Assembly (NCBI GenBank): GCA_023400335.1
Contig: JAEXFF010000409.1
Coordinates: forward strand, 1-23,742
DNA from: Bacteroidota bacterium
GTDB lineage: Bacteria; Bacteroidota; Bacteroidia; Bacteroidales; Marinifilaceae
Direction of reading: 5' to 3'
DNA: 23,742 nucleotides
Both the position numbers and the translations under genes were made by a program. Below, one piece after another: positions 6,911 through 16,115 of the stretch (its first letter is position 1; every line of letters starts with the position of its first letter). The notes under the pieces are model-generated. The model was not told the DNA's origin. It saw only the letters and a program-made list of their open reading frames with translations, and searched no databases.

Positions 6911-7765
6911 ATGATTCCTACCAGAAATAACGACTTATTTACTTTCACAACCCCGTCTTCTTTCAGTTTACCCAAACATTCCGGGCGGCTTTATATCCCA
7001 TTGAAAAAATGGGAATTCTTATGTCATACTTTGTATTTAAAAAAATATCCCTTTTTATTAGGTCCGAAAGGATGTGGCAAATCTTCGGTTGCCCGGGAAC
7101 TGGCTGAAGCCATGGGAATGGATTATTATGCATTTAATATGGGGCAGGCTTTTAAACCGAAAAAAATGTTTATCGGAGGATTGATTATCGGAGACAGTGG
7201 AAAAACAGAAGCGGTACGATCTGAATTTTTTAAAGCTTTTATTTCTTCCCGGCCTACATTAATTTTCTTGGATGAACTTACGCGTACGCCGGCTGTGGCG
7301 GCTAATTTTTTGATGACGGTATTGGATCGCCAACAGTCTTACCTCTACGATGAAGACTCCGGGAAACGATATAACAAAGGTGAACAGGTTTTGTTTGCCG
7401 CTGCCGGCAATACAGGTTTTGCTTATGTGTCGGCCCAGCGATTGGATACGGCTTTTGAGGACCGTTTCGTTAAAACCCGCTTGGATTATCTTTCTCCGGC
7501 CGAAGAGACAGCTTTACTGATGCATGAAATAAAAAATATTTCCCGTTCAGAAGCTTCTCGTCTGGCTGAAGTGGCCCGTCTTTTGAGACTGGGGGAAGAA
7601 AAAGAAGTATTGAGTGTTTCTTTGTCTACCCGCCAGGTTTTGGATGCAGCAGCTTATCTTCCTTTGGGCTATACGTTACAGGAAATTGTGGAAGAAGTTA
7701 TTCTTACGAATTATCTGATTTCCGGAGAAGAAACCGTTGCCCGTTCTTTATTGCAGACGTTATGA
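6911..7765 (+). CDS. MoxR/CobS-like AAA+ ATPase
   Basis: A 284-residue protein from ATG 6911; a TTG at 6893 would add six residues but overlaps the -7 box. It has a Walker A GPKGCGKS (51-58), a Walker B LIFLDE (117-122), a sensor-1 Asn167 in AAAGNTG, an arginine-finger candidate Arg185 in AFEDRFVKTR, and a sensor-2 Arg241 in LSTRQVL. This is the single-domain MoxR/CobS/NorQ type, whose members usually act as chaperones or motors with a VWA-domain partner, for example CobS with CobT in cobaltochelatase. That partner is encoded next, with a 4-base ATGA overlap. No porphyrin or cobalamin genes are in the window, so a chelatase role is not supported by context. The substrate remodelled by the pair is unknown. 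Confidence 0.9.
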   Translation: MIPTRNNDLFTFTTPSSFSLPKHSGRLYIPLKKWEFLCHTLYLKKYPFLLGPKGCGKSSVARELAEAMGMDYYAFNMGQAFKPKKMFIGGLIIGDSGKTEAVRSEFFKAFISSRPTLIFLDELTRTPAVAANFLMTVLDRQQSYLYDEDSGKRYNKGEQVLFAAAGNTGFAYVSAQRLDTAFEDRFVKTRLDYLSPAEETALLMHEIKNISRSEASRLAEVARLLRLGEEKEVLSVSLSTRQVLDAAAYLPLGYTLQEIVEEVILTNYLISGEETVARSLLQTL

Positions 7766-9594
7766 GCGATTTAACTTCCGGCTATTTGGAACGAATATTT
7801 GAAGATCAGTACATTGAACGGGAATGGTGGGGAGATTTTCCTATCCCGTCCGCCTCGATCGGAAAAAATATTCACTTTAAATCCCTTTCCGACCTGACGG
7901 CTGTAAGTGCAAAGATGGCCTTGTATTTACTGGGAGAAATTCCTTCTATTGTATTGTCCAATAAGGCCCCTTGTCTATCGGCCACTCCCTCAAAAATCGC
8001 ACTTAATATTAAATTGTTGCGTCTGAATCTCCCTGAGGATATCAAAACAGAGGCTCTTTTCGGATGTTTTATCCATGAATTAGCGCATGCTATGTATACC
8101 CGCAGAGACTGGGAAGCTGCCGGCCAGAAATCTTATCCGAAGTCCCTAAGCGGTTTTATACATCTTATTGAAGACAGAAGGGTGGAATCCAGACTAGTAC
8201 TCGATTTCCCGGGATATCACCATTTTTTATATACTGCCCGCCGTTTATTTGCATCAGTCGGTTGGGAAGCTATTGAAAAACGCATCGGCTTTTACGGAGG
8301 GATACATCCGGAAAATGACGGGGCAGGTACGGAGGGTACAGAAGCTTTGTGTGATTATATATCTACCTTTATATTATATCCCCATATACTGGAAGATCCT
8401 TTTTATATAAAAGATATATGCGCTTTCCCGGGAAATGAAAAGAAAATAGAAGAAGTCGGGCGCGTGCTGAAAAAGATCCGGAATTACGCTGCTCTTTCTT
8501 TTCCGGAAGTGGAGGAACTGGCAGAGGAATTAACCCGTATTACAGGTATCCGGGATATTTATTACGAAGATTTCTATTTGAAAGAAATGAAAAATACCCT
8601 AAGAGGTATGGAAAACTATAAGTCGGATCAGGAGGTCCGGTTGGCAGAATCTGTTATCCGGTGTATGCAAAAAACATTTAATCCGGAAAAACAATATACG
8701 TATTTACCTGCCGGACATCCGGAAGACCATCATTCCCAGACGGCAGAGAGGACATTTGTACATCAAATCCGGGAAACCGAAGCCAAATCCGGGGAAATAT
8801 CGGAAACTATTCTGAATAAAGCCCGTGAACTGGCCTCAGGCATACAACTTCAGTTGTCTATGTTTTCCGCAAAAACGGATAAATACCGGATTTTGTACGA
8901 ACAGGATGCCGGCGAATTGGATGAAGAAGAATTATATCAGTCCCGTTTTAATAAAAATGTTTTCTGGGAAGAATCGCCTTTACCTACGGTTTATCTGGAA
9001 ATTGTCATTCTCCTCGACCTGTCCGGTTCTATGATTACAGGAGATAAAATCCCTATGCAAATTACATTATCTCTGGCTTTAGCACTGGCTTTCGAAAGAT
9101 ATGCGAACCGAATCAGTTATTCTATATATGGACATCGTTGTGATGAGGAAGGAATAGAGATTACTTGTTTCCACAAAAGGGGAACTCCTTTTAAAATTCA
9201 TAAGTTATTTTCCCAGGAAGCGAATCATGCCAATGCGGATGGTTATGCTTTAGACTATTGTCTGAAGAAATTCCGGACAGAGGCTCCTCACAAATTATTT
9301 TTGATGATTTCAGACGGGACACCTTCTGTTGTAGGATATGAAGGAGAAGATGCAAAAGAACATGTAAGACAGGTAGTAGATGAGGCGAAAAGACAGCATA
9401 TAGAAGTACTTTCTTTAGGGATCGACAACTTCGATCAGGAAGATATGTATGACGAATTTATCCCTTATTCCGGCATAGAAACGGCAAACCGTTTGTCAAG
9501 ATGGCTCAGGCGAAAATTTATTTCTTTTGCCGATGAAATTACTTTTATCCTATTTCTCTTTTTTTTCTCTTCGCTGTCCCTCGGGCACATATAA
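7762..9594 (+). CDS. HExxH zincin-like protein with C-terminal CobT-like VWA domain
   Basis: A 610-residue cytoplasmic protein without a signal peptide. At 105-109 it has HELAH, followed at 136-142 by IEDRRVE, giving an HExxH...E arrangement like gluzincin metallopeptidases. The second motif also aligns in style with the ARVE motif of CobT. An acidic, helical middle (about 220-400) leads to a VWA domain from about 410: MIDAS DLSGSM at 419-424, NADGYAL at 491-497 and LMISDGTP at 514-521, very like the CobT C-terminal domain. The start overlaps the stop of the AAA+ gene (ATGA, 7762-7765), a strong sign of coupled translation and complex formation. The last about 17 residues (TFILFLFFF...) are antisense to the methyltransferase gene and look like a random extension. 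Peptidase activity is an inference from motifs only. Confidence 0.85.
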   Translation: MSDLTSGYLERIFEDQYIEREWWGDFPIPSASIGKNIHFKSLSDLTAVSAKMALYLLGEIPSIVLSNKAPCLSATPSKIALNIKLLRLNLPEDIKTEALFGCFIHELAHAMYTRRDWEAAGQKSYPKSLSGFIHLIEDRRVESRLVLDFPGYHHFLYTARRLFASVGWEAIEKRIGFYGGIHPENDGAGTEGTEALCDYISTFILYPHILEDPFYIKDICAFPGNEKKIEEVGRVLKKIRNYAALSFPEVEELAEELTRITGIRDIYYEDFYLKEMKNTLRGMENYKSDQEVRLAESVIRCMQKTFNPEKQYTYLPAGHPEDHHSQTAERTFVHQIRETEAKSGEISETILNKARELASGIQLQLSMFSAKTDKYRILYEQDAGELDEEELYQSRFNKNVFWEESPLPTVYLEIVILLDLSGSMITGDKIPMQITLSLALALAFERYANRISYSIYGHRCDEEGIEITCFHKRGTPFKIHKLFSQEANHANADGYALDYCLKKFRTEAPHKLFLMISDGTPSVVGYEGEDAKEHVRQVVDEAKRQHIEVLSLGIDNFDQEDMYDEFIPYSGIETANRLSRWLRRKFISFADEITFILFLFFFSSLSLGHI

Positions 9595-10281
9595 TATAAA
9601 AATGGCAGGGCGTTTATTTATATCCGGGATTTTCCCTTGCCAGGACCTGACGGGAAGAGTTTCTATGTATTCATTTTCTGTGGTTAAATCACAGGCAATA
9701 CACAACAGGGTAGAAGGGGAAAGGGTAGTTAGTATTTCCTGAAAAAGTTTCAGATTCCGGTAAGGAGTCTCAATGAATATTTGGGTCCGGTTCTCCTGGG
9801 CCGACTGTCTTTCATAAGTTTTCAGGGCCTTTGTGCGTTCGGGGGATTTTACCGGAAGATAACCATTAAAAGAAAAATGCTGCCCGTTACAACCGGATGC
9901 CATAAGGGCCAATAATATGGAAGAAGGGCCTACCAAGGGTATAACTTGATAAGCACGGGCATGGGCCAGCGCAACCAATTCTGCCCCCGGATCGGCAATC
10001 CCGGGACAACCGGCTTCTGAGATAATCCCGACATCCTCTTTTTCCAGCCACTCCAGGCAAGATTCAATCTCGCGGGAAGTGGAATGTTCATTCAAATCCA
10101 GAAAAACAAGTTGGCTGACATCTATAGCCCGGTCTATTTTTTTCAATAAACGGCGTGTATTTTTAGGGTTTTCCGTTGCAAAAACCTTCAGCTTTTTTAA
10201 AACCTCCATTACTTTTAAAGGTAAAACAGCTGAAAATTCTGTTTCCCCTAATACATTGGGCAATAAATAAAGTTTTCCCAT
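9550..10281 (-). CDS. RsmI-like SAM-dependent methyltransferase (tetrapyrrole methylase fold)
   Basis: A 243-residue protein with the tetrapyrrole-methylase motifs of the RsmI family: MGKLYLLPNVLG at the start, ATENPKNTRRLLKK (35-48), SEAGCPGIADPG (88-99), GPSSILLALMASG (118-130), FSFNGYLP (136-143), and IETPYRN in the C-terminal half. RsmI 2'-O-methylates C1402 of 16S rRNA. The motifs here are somewhat divergent (EAGCPGIADPG where RsmI has DAGTPLISDPG), and Bacteroidota often carry more than one such gene, so it could be a paralogue with another target. The last 45 bases overlap the end of the VWA gene in convergent orientation. Confidence 0.82.
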   Translation of the reverse strand: MGKLYLLPNVLGETEFSAVLPLKVMEVLKKLKVFATENPKNTRRLLKKIDRAIDVSQLVFLDLNEHSTSREIESCLEWLEKEDVGIISEAGCPGIADPGAELVALAHARAYQVIPLVGPSSILLALMASGCNGQHFSFNGYLPVKSPERTKALKTYERQSAQENRTQIFIETPYRNLKLFQEILTTLSPSTLLCIACDLTTENEYIETLPVRSWQGKIPDINKRPAIFILYVPEGQRREKKEK

Positions 10282-10297
10282 ACCTGATTCTTTGGGA

Positions 10298-10305
10298 CAA
10301 AATTA
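10298..10305 (-). promoter_or_regulatory. -7 element of the RsmI-like gene
   Basis: On the minus strand the sequence is TAATTTTG, matching TAnnTTTG, 16 bases before the start codon at 10281. No clear TTTG is seen at -33. It lies in the 165-base divergent gap shared with the metallo-hydrolase gene. Confidence 0.45.
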
Positions 10306-10410
10306 GTAAAAAGCCCTGAAGTTTTTCTTTTCTTTCAGAAAAAGAGCTAAGTTAAATCCTTTTTATCAAAATTTGCGTGGCTTTAAAGAAGGAGATTTCC
10401 ACATTATTTT

Positions 10411-10418
10411 TATCTTTG
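10411..10418 (+). promoter_or_regulatory. -7 element of the PhnP-like gene
   Basis: TATCTTTG fits TAnnTTTG and stands 28 bases before the ATG at 10447. A -33 TTTG at the proper distance is not visible. Confidence 0.5.
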
Positions 10419-10446
10419 TGAAAGGAATTGAGATTCAGAAAATTTT

Positions 10447-11208
10447 ATGAAATTAACAATATTAGGGAGTGGGACTTCTCAAGGTATTCCGGTTATTGCT
10501 TGTGAATGTGATGTTTGTAAATCGGAAGATCCGAAAGATAAAAGATTGAGGTGTTCGGCTATGCTGGAGATAAACGGTAAAAAAATTATTATCGATGCCG
10601 GTCCGGATTTCAGATATCAGATGTTAAGGGCAGGAGTGAAGGATATCCGGGCTATTTTATTGACACACGGCCATAAAGATCACGTTGGCGGATTAGACGA
10701 TGTCAGGGCTTTCAATTGGGTAAAACACGGAGCTGTAGATATTTATGCTGACATTCGTACAAAAGAAATTGTTTTCAAAGATTATTCTTATGCTTTCAGT
10801 GAGTACCGGTATCCGGGAGTACCGGAAATGAATGTACGGTTAATGGACCGCGCTCCTTTTTTTATCGATGAAATTGAAGTACAACCGGTAATCGTGATGC
10901 ACCATAAATTACCGGTTACGGGATTCCGGATTGAAAATTTTGCTTATATTACAGATGCAAATGTTATTCCGGAAGAATCGATGCAAAAGTTAAAGGGTGT
11001 GGAATATATGGTTATCAACGCATTGCGAAAAGAAAGTCACTTATCTCATTTTACGTTAGCACAGGCAATAGAGGTCGTGCAAAAATTGAAAGTCAGGGAA
11101 GCCTGGATTACCCATATCGGTCATCAGATGGGAAAAGCTGCAGAGGTGACGAAAGAAATTCCCGAAAACATACATTTAGCATATGATATGATGGAAGTGA
11201 GTTTCTGA
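10447..11208 (+). CDS. PhnP-like MBL-fold metallo-hydrolase
   Basis: A 253-residue cytoplasmic protein. The start GSGTSQGIP is followed by Cys19, Cys21 and Cys24 (ACECDVC), the same spacing as the structural zinc cysteines of PhnP. The catalytic metal motif THGHKDHVGG gives His74, His76, Asp78 and His79. Later VMHHKL, YITDAN and THIGHQMG provide further metal and phosphate-site residues. PhnP is a phosphodiesterase acting on cyclic ribose phosphate, but no other phn genes are present, so a general phosphodiesterase role is all that can be said. gyrA starts 135 bases later with its own likely promoter. Confidence 0.88.
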   Translation: MKLTILGSGTSQGIPVIACECDVCKSEDPKDKRLRCSAMLEINGKKIIIDAGPDFRYQMLRAGVKDIRAILLTHGHKDHVGGLDDVRAFNWVKHGAVDIYADIRTKEIVFKDYSYAFSEYRYPGVPEMNVRLMDRAPFFIDEIEVQPVIVMHHKLPVTGFRIENFAYITDANVIPEESMQKLKGVEYMVINALRKESHLSHFTLAQAIEVVQKLKVREAWITHIGHQMGKAAEVTKEIPENIHLAYDMMEVSF

Positions 11209-11233
11209 GATTAGGTTAAAGTTTACGGTCTTT

Positions 11234-11267
11234 TTTGTCAGAAATCTCATTGAATTTATTACATTTG
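11234..11267 (+). promoter_or_regulatory. Probable gyrA promoter
   Basis: TTTG at 11234-11237 and TACATTTG at 11260-11267 fit the Bacteroidota -33 and -7 elements. The spacer is 22 bases, one longer than usual. The leader before the gyrA ATG at 11344 would be about 70 bases. Confidence 0.45.
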
Positions 11268-11343
11268 TGGGATTTTAGCAATAATTACCTGAATGAAGGG
11301 ATAAATAATTGTTTTATAATCGATTAATTGCAAATTTGAATAG

Positions 11344-13848
11344 ATGGAAAACGGCGGAGAAAAAATCATTAAGATTAATATAGAGGAAGAAATGAAATCA
11401 TCCTACATTGATTATTCAATGTCGGTGATTGTCTCACGTGCCTTGCCTGATGTAAGAGACGGAATGAAGCCTGTGCACAGAAGAGTACTTTATGGAATGA
11501 ATGAATTAGGGGTTACTTCCAATAAGCCCTATAAAAAATCTGCCAGGATAGTAGGAGAAGTAATGGGAAAATATCATCCTCATGGAGATAGTTCCGTATA
11601 CATGACGATGGTCCGTATGGCACAACCGTGGTCTTTACGTTATCCTTTGGTAGACGGGCAGGGGAACTTCGGTTCTGTAGACGGGGATAGTCCGGCTGCC
11701 ATGCGTTATACAGAAGCCCGTATGAAAAAGATCGCTGAGGAAATGCTGGCAGATCTGGATAAGGATACGGTGGATATGGCCCCGAATTTCGATGAATCTT
11801 TGAAGGAGCCGACTGTATTGCCTTCCAAAATCCCGAATTTACTGGTCAACGGAGCTTCGGGTATTGCTGTCGGAATGGCAACCAACATGGCTCCTCACAA
11901 CATCAATGATGTGGTAGAGGCGATCTGTGCCTATATTGACAACAACGATATCGATATCGAAGAACTGATTAAAATTGTCAAGGCTCCGGATTTTCCTACG
12001 GGAGGTACGATATACGGTTACAACGGAGTGAAAGAATCATACCGTACCGGAAGAGGAAGAATTATCGTTCGTGCAAAGACTTCTATTGAAGTGACGCCCA
12101 CAGGACGTGAGAAAATCATCGTTCATGAGATTCCTTACCAGGTGAATAAACTGGAATTGATACTCCGGATAGCAGATCTCATTAACGAAAAGAAAATTGA
12201 AGGTATTTCCAATGTCAATGACGAATCGGACCGGAACGGGATGCGGATTGTAATTGACGTGAAAAAAGATGCCATTTCCAATGTCGTATTGAATACATTA
12301 CTGAAACATACGGCTTTGCAGACTTCTTTCGGAGTAAACAATGTGGTTTTGGTGCACGGACGTCCTAAATTATTGAATCTGAAAGATTTGATTTACCATT
12401 TTGTAGGACACCGGCACGAAGTGGTGACCCGGCGTACCCAATTTGAACTGAGACAGGCAGAAAAACGGGCTCATATTCTGGAAGGCTTGATTATTGCCTG
12501 TGACAATATAGATGAGGTGATCCGCATCATCCGTGGTTCTAAAACGCCGGAGGAAGCGAGAAATACCTTAATGGAACGCTTTAGCCTGACCGATGTACAA
12601 GCTTCTGCTATTGTCGATATGCGACTGAGGCAGCTGACCGGCCTGGAACAGGATAAACTGAGGGCAGAATACGAAGAAATTGAAAAACTGATTGCTCATT
12701 TGCAAGAGATACTGGCAAGCGTTGAATTACGTATGGAGATCATTAAGAATGAGTTGATCGAAATGAAACAATTGTACGGGGACGAACGCCGTACAGATAT
12801 AGTTTATGCTTCGGAAGAATTTAACCCGGAAGATTTCTATGCAGATGAGGAAATGGTAATTACTATTTCCCATATGGGATACATAAAACGTACTCCTCTG
12901 AGCGAATATAAAGTGCAGAACAGAGGAGGGGTCGGTTCTAAAGGTTCTGCCACCCGGGACGAAGATTTTCTGGAACACATGATTATGGCCACCATGCACA
13001 ACACTATGCTTTTCTTTACAGAGAAAGGAAAGTGTTTCTGGCTGAAAGTATACGAAATTCCGGAAGGAACCAAACAATCGAAGGGACGGGCAATCCAGAA
13101 TATGCTGAATATAGAGCCGGATGACAAAGTGAAAGCTTATATCAATCTGTTGGATTTAAAAGATACGGACTATATCAATAGCAACTATATTGTTTTATGT
13201 TCCAAAAAAGGAATTATTAAGAAGACAACCCTGGAAGCGTATTCCCGTCCGCGGCAGAACGGGGTGAATGCGATCACCATAAAAGAGGGGGATCAGTTGT
13301 TGGAAGCCAAGTTGACAAATGGAGAAAAGGATATTATGCTGGCCGTAAAGTCCGGAAAGGCGATCCGTTTCCCGGAAAACAAAGTTCGTCCGATGGGACG
13401 TACGGCTTCCGGAGTGAGAGGAATTACCTTAGGGAATGAAGATGATGAAGTAATAGGAATGATTTGCATAGAACCGGAAAAAGCCAATGTGCTGGTCGTT
13501 TCCGAAAATGGATATGGAAAACGTTCTGATATTGAGGATTACCGGATTACAAACAGGGGAGGAAAGGGAGTGAAGACCCTTAATCTTACAGAAAAGACAG
13601 GTGAATTGATCTCTTTGATCGACGTAACCGACGAAGATCATCTGATGATTATTACGAAATCCGGTTTGACAATTCGATTAGAAGTTGCATCTTTGCGGGT
13701 AATGGGACGAAACACTCAGGGAGTAAAATTAATTAATCTCAGAAACGACGATGCCATTGCCGCTGTAGCAAAAGTTTCAGCTTCCAGGGAAGAAGAAAAA
13801 GAAGGAGGGGAGAATACAAGTGAAGAAGAGTCCGGTTCAGAAGTTTAA
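11344..13848 (+). CDS. gyrA: DNA gyrase subunit A
   Basis: An 834-residue protein in the normal size range. The breakage-reunion domain begins [20 protein letters not shown]. Residue numbers coincide with E. coli GyrA: the active-site Tyr is Tyr122 in AAMRYTEAR, and the quinolone region reads [17 protein letters not shown] at 78-94. Ser83 is retained, but position 87 is Met instead of the E. coli Asp. The C-terminal beta-pinwheel (about 500-810) has blade motifs such as [14 protein letters not shown] and [16 protein letters not shown]; the first is a relaxed GyrA box. The tail from about 812 is acidic ([10 protein letters not shown]...). Together with GyrB it introduces negative supercoils. 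The next gene, for a TPR protein, starts 69 bases downstream with no terminator seen between them. Confidence 0.97.
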   Translation: MENGGEKIIKINIEEEMKSSYIDYSMSVIVSRALPDVRDGMKPVHRRVLYGMNELGVTSNKPYKKSARIVGEVMGKYHPHGDSSVYMTMVRMAQPWSLRYPLVDGQGNFGSVDGDSPAAMRYTEARMKKIAEEMLADLDKDTVDMAPNFDESLKEPTVLPSKIPNLLVNGASGIAVGMATNMAPHNINDVVEAICAYIDNNDIDIEELIKIVKAPDFPTGGTIYGYNGVKESYRTGRGRIIVRAKTSIEVTPTGREKIIVHEIPYQVNKLELILRIADLINEKKIEGISNVNDESDRNGMRIVIDVKKDAISNVVLNTLLKHTALQTSFGVNNVVLVHGRPKLLNLKDLIYHFVGHRHEVVTRRTQFELRQAEKRAHILEGLIIACDNIDEVIRIIRGSKTPEEARNTLMERFSLTDVQASAIVDMRLRQLTGLEQDKLRAEYEEIEKLIAHLQEILASVELRMEIIKNELIEMKQLYGDERRTDIVYASEEFNPEDFYADEEMVITISHMGYIKRTPLSEYKVQNRGGVGSKGSATRDEDFLEHMIMATMHNTMLFFTEKGKCFWLKVYEIPEGTKQSKGRAIQNMLNIEPDDKVKAYINLLDLKDTDYINSNYIVLCSKKGIIKKTTLEAYSRPRQNGVNAITIKEGDQLLEAKLTNGEKDIMLAVKSGKAIRFPENKVRPMGRTASGVRGITLGNEDDEVIGMICIEPEKANVLVVSENGYGKRSDIEDYRITNRGGKGVKTLNLTEKTGELISLIDVTDEDHLMIITKSGLTIRLEVASLRVMGRNTQGVKLINLRNDDAIAAVAKVSASREEEKEGGENTSEEESGSEV

Positions 13849-13917
13849 TTGCTGTTGTGAAACAAATTACGCGTTTTTAACGTGAAACTGAAATATAAAT
13901 TAAATAAACATGTACGT

Positions 13918-15087
13918 ATGAGAAAATTAACTTTTATTATGATTTTACTTTTTTGTGCTACAGCAACATATGCACAGAAAGGAAAAGTAGCACAAGCTAG
14001 CAGTTACTTGAGTTCCGGGAAATTGGACGAAGCTAAAAAACTGATAGATGAGGCGATTACGCATGAAAATTGTGTAAATGATCCTAAAAGTTATTTCGTA
14101 AAAGGTCAGATTTATCAAGCTATTTATGAAAGCCCTCTGCCTGACTATAAAAAGTTGGATCCAAACGCTTTGGAGGTAGCCTGGGAAGCTTATCAGAAAG
14201 TTCAGCAACTGGACGAAAAAGGGAAATTTCCTAAAAAATTGAAAGTGCAATATGAAAATTTGGCGATTGATTTTGCTAACAGAGGAGTAGAATTTTATAC
14301 TACGGAAAATTTTCAGGGCGCCTTAAATGCATTTAAAAAAGTATTGGAAATTGAAAAATCCCCGATTATAAATAATCCGGCTGTGGATACTGCTATTATT
14401 TTCAATGCCGGTCTGGCTGCTCAGAAAGCAAATCTGTATCAGGAAGCAGAAAACTATTACAAAGAAGCCTTGAAATACAATTATGAGCCGGCCAAAACAT
14501 ACGTTATGTTAGCCAGTGTTCTGAAAGAACAAGGTAAGAGTGAAGAGGCCCTTCAATACCTGCAAAAAGGATATGAAATAGCTCCGAACGATCCCTTTAC
14601 ATTGGTAGAATTAATTAATTACTATCTACTGGGCGGAGAACCGGAAAAAGCTGAAGTTTATCTGGATGCAGCCATTAAGCAAGACCCCAACAATCCTTCC
14701 TATTACCGGGCAAAAGGTACTTTATACGAAAAAATGAAACAGCCGGAAAAAGCTGAAGGCATGTACGAAAAAGCATTATCGCTCGATCCGAAAGATTTCA
14801 ATTCACAGTATTATTTAGCTAATTTGAAGTTAAATGCTGCCAATGAGCTGAACAAAGAGGTGTTCGCTATCGAAGATGCCGATGAATACAACCGGGAAAT
14901 TCAAAAAGTATACGCTGCATACGCCAATGTAATCCCTTATTTTGAAAAAGCATTGGAATTACAACCGGGAGAAAGAAATACGATGACTATTCTGAAAGAA
15001 CTTTATTTCAGACTTCGTTCTACAGATCCTGTATATCAGCAAAAATACGACGATATGCAAAATGCTTTACAGCAACAAGCAGAATAA
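13918..15087 (+). CDS. Secreted tetratricopeptide-repeat protein
   Basis: A 389-residue protein from ATG 13918. A GTG at 13882 is in frame, but the signal peptide MRKLTFIMILLFCATATYAQ begins at 13918, so the shorter form is preferred. The mature part is made of TPR helices, for example QGALNAFKKVLEIEKSP, YQEAENYYKEALKYN, SEEALQYLQKGYEIAPND, PEKAEVYLDAAIKQDPNN and PEKAEGMYEKALSLDPKD. It is probably periplasmic or attached to the outer membrane through partners. Such proteins are scaffolds, and no partner can be named. It follows gyrA and is closed by a strong terminator, so it may be read partly from the gyrA promoter. Confidence 0.88.
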   Translation: MRKLTFIMILLFCATATYAQKGKVAQASSYLSSGKLDEAKKLIDEAITHENCVNDPKSYFVKGQIYQAIYESPLPDYKKLDPNALEVAWEAYQKVQQLDEKGKFPKKLKVQYENLAIDFANRGVEFYTTENFQGALNAFKKVLEIEKSPIINNPAVDTAIIFNAGLAAQKANLYQEAENYYKEALKYNYEPAKTYVMLASVLKEQGKSEEALQYLQKGYEIAPNDPFTLVELINYYLLGGEPEKAEVYLDAAIKQDPNNPSYYRAKGTLYEKMKQPEKAEGMYEKALSLDPKDFNSQYYLANLKLNAANELNKEVFAIEDADEYNREIQKVYAAYANVIPYFEKALELQPGERNTMTILKELYFRLRSTDPVYQQKYDDMQNALQQQAE

Positions 15088-15098
15088 ACTGAAATCAG

Positions 15099-15125
15099 GG
15101 AGGGGAAACGATATCCCCTCCTTTT
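15099..15125 (+). terminator. Intrinsic terminator after the TPR gene
   Basis: The 8-bp perfect stem GGAGGGGA/TCCCCTCC has a 7-base loop and is followed by TTTT. It lies 12 bases after the TPR stop codon and ends the gyrA-TPR transcript. Confidence 0.85.
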
Positions 15126-15217
15126 CATTTTCAATATTACTTTACATAATATAAATTATAGGACAAACATTTTTTTATAATTTTTCAGATTAGAAAAACG
15201 ATGACCCCAGAATTTAT

Positions 15218-15235
15218 TATATTTGCGCAAATATA
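15218..15235. promoter_or_regulatory. -7 element embedded in an 18-bp perfect palindrome
   Basis: TATATTTG (15218-15225) fits TAnnTTTG and is the left part of the perfect palindrome TATATTTGCGCAAATATA. It stands 22 bases before the ATG at 15258 and is the likely promoter of the dehydrogenase-DUF3078-NdpA-mltG run. The symmetry may mark a repressor operator over the transcription start, or be chance in AT-rich DNA. No -33 TTTG is obvious. Confidence 0.5.
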
Positions 15236-15257
15236 GTAAAAGGTAAATATAGCGAAG

Positions 15258-16067
15258 ATGCAGAATAAAATCGTTATTGTTACCGGAGCGTCGTCTGGAA
15301 TTGGGAAAGCACTGGTATATGGCTTTGCTGCCCAGGGTTGCAAGATTGTAATGGCCGCCCGGAATATGGATAAATTGTCATTTATAGAGCAAGAGTTACG
15401 GGCTCAGGGAATTGAAATCATTTCGGTACAGACGGATGTATCGCAGGAAACAGATTGCAAGAATCTGATTGATCGGGCGTATCAGCAATTTGGGGGCATT
15501 GATATATTGGTGAATAATGCAGGTATATCCATGAGGGCTCTGTTTGAGGACTTGGACCTGGATGTACTTCGCCGCCTGATGGATGTTAATTTCTGGGGTA
15601 CCGTTTATTGTAGTAAATACGCTCTTCCTCATTTATTAAAGAGTCGCGGAAGTCTGGTGGGAATCATTTCCATTGCAGGGTTTATCGGTTTACCCGGACG
15701 GACCGGCTATTCAGCCAGTAAGTTTGCCATGCGTGGTTTTTTAAATACCCTGCGTATTGAAAATTTAAAGAAAGGTCTGCATGTATTGGTGGCAGCTCCC
15801 GGGTTTACAGCCACTAACATCCGAACGACAGCACTGGATGCAGCGGGTTGCCAGCAAGGGGAAAGTCCCCGGGATGAAACGAGTATGATGTCGGCAGAAA
15901 AATGTGCTTCATTGATTATTAAAGGGATACGAAAGAAGAAAAGGGAAATTATCATGACTTTTGTAGAAGGAAAATTAACTGTTTTTCTGAATAAATGGTG
16001 GCCCCGTCTCGTGGATAAGCTGGCTTATACCCATATGGCAAAAGAACCTAATTCTCCATTTAAATGA
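15258..16067 (+). CDS. Short-chain dehydrogenase/reductase (classical SDR)
   Basis: A 269-residue protein. It has a Rossmann nucleotide motif TGASSGIG (9-16), NNAG (86-89), and the catalytic set Asn111, Ser138, Tyr151 and Lys155 (YSASK), with the Ser 13 residues before the Tyr as usual. The AAR after the second strand (34-36) suggests NADP(H). The C-terminal stretch FLNKWWPRLVDKLAYTHM is amphipathic and aromatic and could touch the membrane, as in DltE/DHRS7-like enzymes. The substrate is unknown; bile-acid or sterol dehydrogenases share this fold, but nothing here selects that reading. It heads a run of four same-strand genes. Confidence 0.9.
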   Translation: MQNKIVIVTGASSGIGKALVYGFAAQGCKIVMAARNMDKLSFIEQELRAQGIEIISVQTDVSQETDCKNLIDRAYQQFGGIDILVNNAGISMRALFEDLDLDVLRRLMDVNFWGTVYCSKYALPHLLKSRGSLVGIISIAGFIGLPGRTGYSASKFAMRGFLNTLRIENLKKGLHVLVAAPGFTATNIRTTALDAAGCQQGESPRDETSMMSAEKCASLIIKGIRKKKREIIMTFVEGKLTVFLNKWWPRLVDKLAYTHMAKEPNSPFK

Positions 16068-16115
16068 GCATTAAAAGGCTGAAAACAAACTTTGAATATA
16101 AATATCTTTACTACT

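Noticed and set aside
6911..9594. Cobaltochelatase CobS-CobT assignment
   Set aside because: The VWA domain is CobT-like, but the N-terminal HELAH motif and the absence of any cobalamin gene make a named chelatase call unsupported.
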